A stretch of DNA of 64,000 bases from the NCBI GenBank assembly GCA_018676675.1, contig JABHEG010000066.1, positions 47,338 through 111,337 on the forward strand, in the 5' to 3' direction. The notes under the pieces were generated by a model. The model ran no database searches and was not told the origin of the DNA. It saw only the letters and a list, made by a program, of their open reading frames with translations. Positions 43,270 through 51,437 of this stretch are shown here, piece after piece. Origin of the DNA: Lentisphaerota bacterium. Its GTDB lineage: Bacteria; Verrucomicrobiota; Lentisphaeria; Oligosphaerales; JABHEG01. The position numbers were made by a program, and so were the translations under genes. The number at the start of each line of letters is the position of its first letter. The stretch's first letter is position 1.

Positions 43270-46200
43270 TCACCTCTGCCGTCCCGCCCTGCCCGTTGGC
43301 GACTCAGCATAGTAGACCGTTACGCGCGGGATCATGATGGCATTGTCTTTGGTCCAGACCGCGAGACGCCCACCACTCAAAGGCGCGGGATCTTCCCAGA
43401 CGAGCACCCGCTGGTCGCCCACCCACAAGCGCACAACCGCTCCCTGCTTCTCGGCCCGGACATTGATCCACTGATTGTGGGCATCGCTGAAAATGCGGTA
43501 TGCGGGCTCCCGCGCCACAACCTTCCCGTTACGACTGAGGGTCGCCCCCGTGCCATTCTTGTCCGCGCCAACCACAAAGCTGTACCCGCTCCCCACATCA
43601 CGCCCATCACCGCAAAGCACGACGTTGAAAGCACGGCAGATCTCGCGGGCGCGGCCATCACCATGGTCGATCGTGCGCGGACCGACATGCAGGTCAAGAG
43701 TCATATCCCCGACGAACTGGCGCTTGTGCCACAGGGCTGCGGTCTTTTTGCTGCCGCCGGCGAGCCACGACCACTCAGGGGTACAGGGCCAGCGGACCGC
43801 GAGCTCCCACGTCCCGCTGCCGACCCACCAGTCGGTCGGTGCCCGGTCGAAACAATAGTCCAGGACGTTCCCCGCCCGCAGGTGCAGGCCGGACACGCGC
43901 GGACGGAACCCCGTCGCCTGGAATGCGAGTTGCGACAGGCCCCCGGGAGACGCCACCGTAGCGCACTCAAGCACCTGCTTGCCATCCACCGCCCCCAGCA
44001 AACGCTCTCCAACACGCCGCAGAACCAAAATCGGGGCGACACCGGCTGTAACGCGACAGGTGTCGACAGCAACACCTTCCCGCGCCAGTTCCACGTCGTA
44101 GGTCGCCTGGGAAACGCCGGCTGCCCGTTGCGCAGCCTGTGACGTCGGACGCAGCGAAAGCGCGTAGCCGGTATCCCTGTCCCCTTCCGGCGTTGTCAGC
44201 AACAGAGCCATGCCCAGAGGGCCCGTAGTGCGCTCGCCAAAATCGCAGGTGAACGCCAGATCGACATCACCATGGAACACACCACGCCGTCGGAAGAGGC
44301 CCGGCTGCAATGGATCAGCACGCCACTGCAGGGCCGTCCCGGCCCAGGTATCGCGGTCCATGGTACCGGCAAACCGGGGCACCGAACCGTCCAGCTCGAC
44401 GGACGTCACAGTCGGCTCCTTGGTGACAGGGCGCACCTCCACATCATCAAACTCGGCCGCAGCATCACGCAGCCAAAGCGCAATCTTGCCGCTGTGAAGC
44501 ACCGTGTCTTTGGCCGTCGCCACCGTTCTTCCGTCTACAACAGCAGTCACAGCGTCCTCCTGAATCTGGACGGAGAGACGGTGCCATTGGCCCTTGACCA
44601 AGCACCCATCACCGCGGGCCAGGACAGATTCCTGAGTGCCCACAACCTGGACGATCTCAACCCCGTTCCTAGTATTGTCTTCGGCATCACTCAGGCGCAG
44701 GCGGAATAGCAGGTGGTTTGCCGAGTCGCGGAAATGAAATGCCTGCGCCAACGTGCCCCGATTTGACGTGGGTTTGACGGACACGTCAAACGTGTAATCA
44801 TCCCAGAACGGCAGACCTGTAACGACCAGACCCACTCCCTTTGCCTGGCCCTGATAGGTGAAGGGATTCGCCCCCATCTTCGGATCGCCCGTGGCCCGAA
44901 CAGACCACGTCCCCGCAGTGACTTCCCAAGCGCCCTTCTCATCCTTACCGCGCATGAAATCATCATTCAGGAATGCGGGTTCGATCGGCTGGTAACGCAC
45001 TCTCCCCAAAGCGGCCCCAACCGCCGCCAACCTGCCTTTCCACAGCCCGCCGGCGCGGATCTCCGCACGATGCGTGCCGATCACCAGCAGGACCCGATCG
45101 CGCCGCTCCTTGATCAGGAACGGGACCGCCACTGAGTCTTCTATCTGCATCTCGGCGACGTCCACAGCACGCCCACTTTCGGTGCGGGTCAGGCGCACGG
45201 AGCCCCGGCTAAAATCGGCACTCACCAAGTCACGAGCACTCCAGTAGTTTAGTAGCAGGCGCGCTGCCCCTTGAGACGGCCGATAGGTTCCGGAGAGGTT
45301 GAACTCGGGGGCAGGCTTGGTCCGGATCGACGACGAACCAGGGGGTAACCCTCCACCCGGCGAAGAGAGCGTTACACGCTCGAAAACGGGTGCCGTTGTC
45401 ACGCTTGGATCAGCCGTTTCTTCAGCATCGGTCGCGCCGCTCTGTTTACGCCCAAAGCGAGCTCCCTCCTTGACCAACTGCGGTTCCATACGCCCCATCC
45501 CAAGGCACTGAAGCAGCGCCTCGGCGAGCAGATCATGTGTGGGGCCCCAAGACAGTGTAGCGCCAAGGGACGGCGCAGAGTAAACCAGAAGACCACGTCC
45601 CAACGGCTTGGACCAGATGGTCGGTGCCCCCAGGTATCGGGTCATCGCTTTCGTTTTCTTCTTGGGCTGTCTGTCGTAACGAGCCAAAACCTGTAGCCCA
45701 GCAAGCGATTTGGGCACGAAATGGTGGCGCGATTCCCCCGGGGCAAAGCGGGTGGTTTTCCCCAGAAAAGGGATGAGTGGGTTCTGGGAGCCGGCGATGA
45801 GCATGTCGGGAAGATCCTTGACCTTGGCCTTGCCGCCCTTTCCCGGCACGACCGACGCGGGGGGGGACGCACGCCCGGAAAGGACTGCCGTGCCCCCTTC
45901 CCACGCGTACCGCATGAGGGCTTCCCGAGCCCGACCAGCGATGCTCCCTCTCACTGAACCAATCAGGATCATGTCGAATCGGCGCAACACAGTGACGTCG
46001 GCCAACTGGTAGTCAAGCAGGACTTCGTGTGGCAGTCCGTGGCGCGACAGCATCCCACGATAGCCCGTGGGGTATTCGCCACCGATGCCCACAAGCGCGC
46101 GACGACATGTGGCGTCAGGGCGGACCAACGGCGTCAGCCGGACGTAGTCCACGTCTACAACGACCTCCGCCCCACCGCCAAACGTCTTGCCCATAAAGCC

Positions 46201-47568
46201 AACAAAGCGGGGGGCTTCCGCCAAGATATAGCTACCAGCCGCAACCCAGTCCTTCCCATCTCGACTGAGCCGTGCTCGGAGAATACGACCGGTGCGCAAC
46301 AGGCGGAGGCGCAGATCCCGGGCATCAACCGGAGTGCGACAGAAACTGCTGAGACCGGAGGGTTCCAGGCATGCTTCCGGGGTCTTGGGGCCGGTCGACA
46401 GTGTCGGAGCCTGGAGTGCGCCGAACGTGAGCAGGAAGCCGTCACTCAGTCCTGCCACCAGTCCCACGTGAAAATGATCTTTGGCGGTGAACGTCTGCAG
46501 CTGGACTCGGGCCTCCAGTTCCCAGTCGCCTGCGGGGGCCGGGAGCCGCAGTTGCGGGGCCTCATCCACAATCTTCGGCTCATTCCAGTGGTTAAAACCA
46601 GACGCGCGTTCCGGAAGACGAACACGCAGCCAGCCCGGCCGGTCGGTCAGGGACATCGTCGGGCCCTCCGCGGGCACGCGCCACTGCCAGGACGGACCGA
46701 GAGTTGTCCCCGCAAAGTCATCCTCCCAGGGCGGACCGTATGTCACCTCGGTATCCCGACCGTCCCAATGGGCATCATCTCCGAACTCCAGTGGGGCCTC
46801 GACACCTACAAGCGGGGGAGGAGCCGCCTGTTCCGCCGCCGTCGGGGGGGCACGGCGTCTATCCCTGTCCACTTCCGCCGGGGTCAATGCCCGGTCGAAC
46901 ATCGATACCGAACGGACCTCGCCCAACCAGGAGCGATCAGCGGTCATCTCGTTGCCGATGCCCATCCGGAACGTCTCATCCCAGTTGCTGAAGTCGCCCG
47001 GGACGCGAGCCTGGGCAACGAGTTTGTCATTGACATACAGACGGGCTTCACCAGCCCGATCACGCGTGTAGGCGACGTACGTCCATGACGTGGTGAGAAC
47101 CCCTCGGGGCCCGTTGAGTGATGGGATGCCGTTGACGCTCCGAGCAGTGGTACGCAAGCGCATCACGTAGGTGTCCCCCTGCTGCCCCAACGTCAAGTTG
47201 CGCTGCCCCGTATCAGCGGAAATGGTGACGATACGAGCGGGCCCTGTCTGGTCCAAGGCCCCGGGTCTGACCCAGGCTGTCAGGCTCAGTTCTCCGCTGC
47301 GAACACAGGCCCTGGTCACTGCAGTGGCCGCTTTGCGGGAGGCGAGAAGTCCCGGCGACGCGAACAGGATACCACTGGGGCGACAGCGCCCCGCCGGCAA
47401 AGACGTACCTTCGAGCACAATGGGCGGCCCCAGAGGCTCTGCATTCTCAACCACCGGCGTCGACCTACCGGCAAAGACCAGATGCACGATGCGTCTGCCA
47501 TCAGCAGTGACCTGAGCGGTGGCGGCAGCGCAGCACAACACAACCCAGAGGAAAACGGTTCTGGACAC
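43270..47568 (-). CDS. Giant secreted multi-LamG protein
   Basis: A 1432-aa protein with a signal peptide (MSRTVFLWVVLCCAAATA). A LamG domain at about 90-235 bears the signature GPARIVTISADTGQRNLTLGQ and belongs to the same subfamily as the LamG of the adjacent FecR protein. Several further concanavalin-like sandwiches lie at about 270-480, 870-1060, 1075-1250 and 1260-1425. A GATase-1/ThuA-like alpha/beta segment (LVGIGGEYPTGYRG, FDMILIGSVRG, YAWEGGTAVLSG) lies at about 490-690. No catalytic motif is recognised; binding or structural function at the cell surface is more likely. Its gene is 23 bases after the FecR-LamG gene on the same strand, so it is probably in the sigma operon and a likely target or partner of that regulator. 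Confidence 0.75.
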   Translation of the reverse strand: MSRTVFLWVVLCCAAATAQVTADGRRIVHLVFAGRSTPVVENAEPLGPPIVLEGTSLPAGRCRPSGILFASPGLLASRKAATAVTRACVRSGELSLTAWVRPGALDQTGPARIVTISADTGQRNLTLGQQGDTYVMRLRTTARSVNGIPSLNGPRGVLTTSWTYVAYTRDRAGEARLYVNDKLVAQARVPGDFSNWDETFRMGIGNEMTADRSWLGEVRSVSMFDRALTPAEVDRDRRRAPPTAAEQAAPPPLVGVEAPLEFGDDAHWDGRDTEVTYGPPWEDDFAGTTLGPSWQWRVPAEGPTMSLTDRPGWLRVRLPERASGFNHWNEPKIVDEAPQLRLPAPAGDWELEARVQLQTFTAKDHFHVGLVAGLSDGFLLTFGALQAPTLSTGPKTPEACLEPSGLSSFCRTPVDARDLRLRLLRTGRILRARLSRDGKDWVAAGSYILAEAPRFVGFMGKTFGGGAEVVVDVDYVRLTPLVRPDATCRRALVGIGGEYPTGYRGMLSRHGLPHEVLLDYQLADVTVLRRFDMILIGSVRGSIAGRAREALMRYAWEGGTAVLSGRASPPASVVPGKGGKAKVKDLPDMLIAGSQNPLIPFLGKTTRFAPGESRHHFVPKSLAGLQVLARYDRQPKKKTKAMTRYLGAPTIWSKPLGRGLLVYSAPSLGATLSWGPTHDLLAEALLQCLGMGRMEPQLVKEGARFGRKQSGATDAEETADPSVTTAPVFERVTLSSPGGGLPPGSSSIRTKPAPEFNLSGTYRPSQGAARLLLNYWSARDLVSADFSRGSVRLTRTESGRAVDVAEMQIEDSVAVPFLIKERRDRVLLVIGTHRAEIRAGGLWKGRLAAVGAALGRVRYQPIEPAFLNDDFMRGKDEKGAWEVTAGTWSVRATGDPKMGANPFTYQGQAKGVGLVVTGLPFWDDYTFDVSVKPTSNRGTLAQAFHFRDSANHLLFRLRLSDAEDNTRNGVEIVQVVGTQESVLARGDGCLVKGQWHRLSVQIQEDAVTAVVDGRTVATAKDTVLHSGKIALWLRDAAAEFDDVEVRPVTKEPTVTSVELDGSVPRFAGTMDRDTWAGTALQWRADPLQPGLFRRRGVFHGDVDLAFTCDFGERTTGPLGMALLLTTPEGDRDTGYALSLRPTSQAAQRAAGVSQATYDVELAREGVAVDTCRVTAGVAPILVLRRVGERLLGAVDGKQVLECATVASPGGLSQLAFQATGFRPRVSGLHLRAGNVLDYCFDRAPTDWWVGSGTWELAVRWPCTPEWSWLAGGSKKTAALWHKRQFVGDMTLDLHVGPRTIDHGDGRAREICRAFNVVLCGDGRDVGSGYSFVVGADKNGTGATLSRNGKVVAREPAYRIFSDAHNQWINVRAEKQGAVVRLWVGDQRVLVWEDPAPLSGGRLAVWTKDNAIMIPRVTVYYAESPTGRAGRQR

Positions 47569-47591
47569 CTGAGGAACTCCTTCGTCTTGAG

Positions 47592-49193
47592 TCAGTTGGC
47601 GTGTGGGCCCGCTCTGAAGTTAGTGAGGACGTCATCGGCGGGGAGCGCGCGGCTATAGATCGCGACAAGTCGAAACGTCCCGAGCCAGGGTCGGTCGTGA
47701 GTGAACTCGTCACCCAGGCCCAGGCGGTATTGCGAGTCCCAGTTCGAAAAATCACCCGTTCTCTCACCGGCGGTCCTGCTCACGCCATCGACGTACAGGC
47801 GCGTGACCCCGGCGCGGTCTCGCGTGTAGACGACGTGGGCGAGGTCTGCGGCGACCGAGCCCGCAGAAGTCTCGAGAGCTGGCATACCATTGCCGCCGGT
47901 GTCGGTCGAGCGCAGGCGCGCCATGAAGAACGTCCCGCCCGGGGGCGGCCACGCAGCAAAGCTGCCGTTCTGTCCCAGGGTGAAGTTCCGGCCAGCCGGA
48001 TCACGCGACAGCGTCACGATGCGCGCGGGGCCGATCTGGTCCACGGCAGCGGGCGCCACCCACGCTTCAATGCTCAACTCGTTGGTCTGTCGACAGGCCT
48101 CCATAATCCTGCTCGCAGGCCGGGCCGTGGCGGCGAATGCTTCCGGCTTCTCGAACCGCAAACCGCCTCCGGGGATCCATGCGGCAGCCTCACCCGACTC
48201 GATGGTCAGGTCGAGCGGCGGGCCGGCGCCCGACACGTCGTGGATCAGGCTTCCCGTCCCCTTGCGGAAGGTGTAAAGGGCCTGGAGACCGTCACGCACA
48301 CGCGGCGGAAGCGGCCGGCTAATCAACGCTTGTTCAGGTGTGGCAACGGCGAACAGACCGCGAGCAACGTCGACGGCTGCACCGCCCGTGCTGCGACTCA
48401 GGCCCACTTTCCCTTCGATCACGTCGAGCCGTGTCGATTCGGGTCCGGCCCACAATACCAATCGCGTCCCCAGGACCGTGGCCGTCGCCATAGGCGTTTG
48501 GATGGTCAGGGGTTGGCCTGCTGCTTGTTCAGCAACGTGTGCTGTGAGCACGCCGGCGCGCAGTTCGACGCGCTTGGCGTCAGGCATGCGGCGCGCCTTT
48601 GCGGGACACAATTGCACCTGAGTCTGAGCTCCGAGCACCAGGCGGGTACCGTCAGCGTAGGTGAGGGTCGCAACTGCCGAGGGCGCGACGGACACCGTGT
48701 CGCCGCGCTGCAACGCCAACCCCGCCGTCGCGTCGAGCTGAACGCCGGCCCGCTCCAGGGCCACTTCGCCCAGCACGTGCGCCACGGAGACGGGCGCGGA
48801 CGCCTTGGGGACGGGCGCCGTAGGCAGGAACAGCTGCCGGTAGATGGACACGCCAAGCCCGATGAACAGGGCGACACCAGCCGCAACCCGCAGCCAAACC
48901 GGGACGAGCCGTCGCCGCGGTCGATCAGCAGCTTCAGTGTCCGCTACGGCGACAGAGCCGCCGGCGCCGTAGAGTCCCGCCAGTTCAGGGCACTGCCGGA
49001 TTGCAGCCATGACGCGAGGCGCCACATCGAGACCAACCTGTTGACCGCGAAGTGCCGCTTCTGTCCGGCAGAGCTCGGCCAACTCTCTCCCGGCCTCGCG
49101 ATCGCGGGCAAGCAACTGGTCCAGCTCTTCCGCGTCCGCAGCGTTGAGGTCGCCGTCGATCAGTCGGGCTGCAAGCTCTGCTATTCGTTTCAT
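47592..49193 (-). CDS. FecR-type transmembrane anti-sigma-like protein with external LamG domain
   Basis: A 533-aa membrane protein. The start MKRIAELAARL overlaps the sigma-factor stop as ATGA, so the two are translationally coupled; an in-frame ATG 27 bases upstream is less likely. About 95 N-terminal cytoplasmic residues (helical, no zinc HxxxCxxC motif) precede one membrane helix (about 98-123, VPVWLRVAAGVALFIGLGV). A FecR domain follows at about 140-285 (VLGEVALERAG, TVLGTRLVLW, VIEGKVGLSR). A LamG domain at about 320-525 carries GPARIVTLSRDPAGRNFTLGQ in two adjoining parts. FecR proteins transmit an outside signal to an ECF sigma factor. The LamG domain replaces the usual link to a TonB receptor and is a plausible direct sensor of a glycan ligand; this last point is inference. 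Confidence 0.85.
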   Translation of the reverse strand: MKRIAELAARLIDGDLNAADAEELDQLLARDREAGRELAELCRTEAALRGQQVGLDVAPRVMAAIRQCPELAGLYGAGGSVAVADTEAADRPRRRLVPVWLRVAAGVALFIGLGVSIYRQLFLPTAPVPKASAPVSVAHVLGEVALERAGVQLDATAGLALQRGDTVSVAPSAVATLTYADGTRLVLGAQTQVQLCPAKARRMPDAKRVELRAGVLTAHVAEQAAGQPLTIQTPMATATVLGTRLVLWAGPESTRLDVIEGKVGLSRSTGGAAVDVARGLFAVATPEQALISRPLPPRVRDGLQALYTFRKGTGSLIHDVSGAGPPLDLTIESGEAAAWIPGGGLRFEKPEAFAATARPASRIMEACRQTNELSIEAWVAPAAVDQIGPARIVTLSRDPAGRNFTLGQNGSFAAWPPPGGTFFMARLRSTDTGGNGMPALETSAGSVAADLAHVVYTRDRAGVTRLYVDGVSRTAGERTGDFSNWDSQYRLGLGDEFTHDRPWLGTFRLVAIYSRALPADDVLTNFRAGPHAN

Positions 49194-49771
49194 TGTCTTG
49201 CCGTTTGTTGGCGGATACATCGACGCAAACGTTCACGTACACGGCAGAGCAGATTGCGCATAGCGCCTGGGGTTGTGTCCAGGGCCTCCGCTATGTGCTC
49301 GAAGTCATGACCGTGTCGGTAGCGCAAGTCCAGCACGCCGCGCGTCCGTTCAGGTAGCTTGCTGACGCACTCGTCGAGCGCCTCGTGCAAGGCGTCGTGG
49401 CGCCGGTCAGCCCGGCGGTCGCTGCACCAGTCGGTCACCACGAGATCACGATATGTTCCGAGCCGGCGCGCATAACGCGCGTTACGCCGGAATTCCTCTC
49501 GTGCCGCGTTGCGGGCGATCGTGCGGATCCACGGTCCGAAGTCGCGGTCGCGCCTGAACGTGCCCAAGCTCTGGTAGGCGTTGACGAAAACACGCTGCAC
49601 AAGTTCCTCGGCGCTGCTACGGTCGAACAGCATAGCGTTGATCACACGCAGTACGTCCTGCTGATAGCGCCGCACGATCTCCTCGAAGCACTCCACCCGC
49701 CCACTGCAAACCAACTCGACTAGTCGAGGGGTAGACAGGTCTTCTGAATTGTGTCCGTCGGTCGTCGTCAT
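49190..49771 (-). CDS. ECF-family RNA polymerase sigma factor
   Basis: A 193-aa sigma-70 family protein. Region 2 is at about 30-100 (FEEIVRRYQQDVLRVINAM, FGPWIRTIARNAAREEFRR) and region 4 at about 130-190 (LPERTRGVLDLRYRHGHDF, HIAEALDTTPGAMRNLL). The frame extends further upstream, but ATG 49771 has GGAAAGGG just before it and gives the normal ECF length. It is encoded immediately before, and overlapping, a FecR-LamG membrane protein, so its activity is probably held in check or activated by that protein. Its regulon likely includes its own operon and perhaps the divergent MBOAT operon; a shared promoter motif could not be identified by eye. Confidence 0.92.
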   Translation of the reverse strand: MTTTDGHNSEDLSTPRLVELVCSGRVECFEEIVRRYQQDVLRVINAMLFDRSSAEELVQRVFVNAYQSLGTFRRDRDFGPWIRTIARNAAREEFRRNARYARRLGTYRDLVVTDWCSDRRADRRHDALHEALDECVSKLPERTRGVLDLRYRHGHDFEHIAEALDTTPGAMRNLLCRVRERLRRCIRQQTARQ

Positions 49772-49855
49772 GCGCCCTTTCCACTTATCCTGTATGCCGA
49801 CAAAGGCGGAATGTACCGGGAGGGCCGGCAGAAAACCAAGAAAGGCGTCGGGAGC

Positions 49856-49884
49856 GTGACACATCGACCCTGGTGTGGCATATA
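49856..49884 (+). promoter_or_regulatory. Candidate promoter for the MBOAT operon
   Basis: In the 167-base divergent region, GTGACA (49856-49861), a 17-base spacer and CATATA (49879-49884) sit about 54 bases before the MBOAT start. The match to the housekeeping consensus is fair. An ECF-type promoter at the same place is equally possible. Confidence 0.35.
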
Positions 49885-49938
49885 GAGAGTCAAGTACCGC
49901 AAACCACGGAATCGTGAGCGCCTGGGCAACGCAGATAT

Positions 49939-51396
49939 ATGGTCTTCAGTTCGCATCTATTCCTGTTTTACTTCCTGCCGCTGGCACTGCTGCTTTACTA
50001 CGCGGCACCGCGGCGCGGCAAGCATGTGATTCTCACGCTGCTCAGCTATCTGTTCTACGGCTGGGCCAATCCCGCGTTTGTACTGCTGATGTTCACGTCG
50101 ACGATCATCGATTACGTCTGCGGCCTCATCATTGCCCGGCAGTTCGGGTGCTCCTGGCGTGCCCCCGTCGAGCAACTCGCGCGGGGCGCAACACGCTCCC
50201 GCTCGCAGCGCGGGGCGCTCATGGTCAGTATCTGTGCCAACCTGTGCCTGCTCGGGTTCTTCAAGTACTTCAACTTTGCCGCGGGCAGCTACGACGCAGT
50301 CGTGTCTGCTCTCGGCCTGGGTAACCTGCGTTTGGACATCTGGTACCGCATCACGCTGCCATTGGGCATCAGCTTCTACACATTCCAATCCATGAGCTAT
50401 TCCATCGACGTCTATCGCGGTGACGCCAAAGCCATACGCAATTTCACCGACTTCGCCTGTTACGTGGCCATGTTCCCGCAGCTTGTGGCCGGCCCGATCA
50501 TCCGCTTCCAGGAGTTGGCGGATCAGCTCGAGTCGCGACGTCACACCATGGAGAAGTTCGCGCGCGGCGTGGCGTTCGTGTGCCTGGGGCTCGGCAAGAA
50601 AGTGTTGCTTGCGAACCCCTGCGGCAAAGTGGCGGACATGGTGTTCAACGCCGGCTCGGCCGAAGTGTTGGACGCGTGGTACGGAGTCACCGCCTATGCC
50701 TTCCAGATCTACTACGATTTCAGCGGCTACTCCGACATGGCGATCGGGCTGGGGCTGATGCTGGGGTTTGTGTTCCCGAAGAATTTTGACTCGCCGTTCC
50801 ACTGCGAATCGATCACCGACCTGTGGAGTCGCTGGCATTTGTCGTTGTCAACGTGGCTGCGCGACTACCTGTACGTGCCGCTGGGCGGAAATCGCGGGAG
50901 CAGCGTCCGGACCTACTTCAACGTCGCCGCCGTGATGGTGATCGGCGGACTGTGGCACGGCGCCAGCTGGAACTACGTCATATGGGGCGGGATTCACGGT
51001 ACAATGCTGGTACTGGAGCGGCTGAACGGCCGGCGGACGGTGTACCGCTTCCTCCCGCGGCCGGCCCGGATTGCAGTCACCTTCGTTATCATCCATTTCA
51101 CCTGGGTGTTCTTCCGATCCCCTGATCTGGGCGCCGCTGTGACATTTCTCGGTGGGATGTTCGGCGTCACCAACGTCTCGTCCGGAGCGGGGCTCATCGC
51201 CGGTCTGATTTACCGGCCCTATTACCTGCTAAGCTTCCTCGCAGCGGCCACGATCGTGTGGGCTTCACCCCAAACATGGGACTTCACACGCCGACTCAGC
51301 TGGCCCAAGATCGCCTGGATCTTCGTCGTTCTGGCCGCAGCCATCGTCGCCTTGACAACACAGGGGTTCAACCCGTTCATCTACTTCATTTTCTGA
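49939..51396 (+). CDS. MBOAT O-acyltransferase (AlgI-like)
   Basis: A 485-aa integral membrane protein with many hydrophobic helices, beginning MVFSSHLFLFYFLPLALLLYY, the standard start of AlgI/DltB-type MBOAT proteins. The catalytic His is His340 in GLWHGASWNYVIWGGIHG; SRWHLSLSTWLRDYLYVPLGG is the family signature just before it. AlgI-type proteins carry an acyl (usually acetyl) group across the membrane for O-acetylation of exopolysaccharide. The next gene encodes an AlgJ/AlgX-like double SGNH protein, the expected periplasmic partner, 41 bases away. The ribosome site is weak. The operon is divergent from the sigma/FecR-LamG operon. Confidence 0.93.
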   Translation: MVFSSHLFLFYFLPLALLLYYAAPRRGKHVILTLLSYLFYGWANPAFVLLMFTSTIIDYVCGLIIARQFGCSWRAPVEQLARGATRSRSQRGALMVSICANLCLLGFFKYFNFAAGSYDAVVSALGLGNLRLDIWYRITLPLGISFYTFQSMSYSIDVYRGDAKAIRNFTDFACYVAMFPQLVAGPIIRFQELADQLESRRHTMEKFARGVAFVCLGLGKKVLLANPCGKVADMVFNAGSAEVLDAWYGVTAYAFQIYYDFSGYSDMAIGLGLMLGFVFPKNFDSPFHCESITDLWSRWHLSLSTWLRDYLYVPLGGNRGSSVRTYFNVAAVMVIGGLWHGASWNYVIWGGIHGTMLVLERLNGRRTVYRFLPRPARIAVTFVIIHFTWVFFRSPDLGAAVTFLGGMFGVTNVSSGAGLIAGLIYRPYYLLSFLAAATIVWASPQTWDFTRRLSWPKIAWIFVVLAAAIVALTTQGFNPFIYFIF

Positions 51397-51437
51397 CCCT
51401 TGAAGCAACACGTACAGAGCGATTGACCGAGCCTGAC

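Noticed and set aside
46027..47088. 353-codon plus-strand frame inside the giant LamG gene
   Set aside because: Antisense shadow of a protein with a signal peptide and LamG domains; low-complexity Arg/Gly translation.
47601..49310. 569-codon plus-strand frame antisense to the FecR-LamG and sigma genes
   Set aside because: It mirrors genuine coding genes with clear domains on the other strand, its own translation is Arg/Gln-rich without recognisable motifs, and it has no ribosome site.
51258..51437. Extension of the double AlgJ protein into the MBOAT gene
   Set aside because: Overlaps MBOAT coding sequence; ATG 51438 places the membrane anchor correctly.
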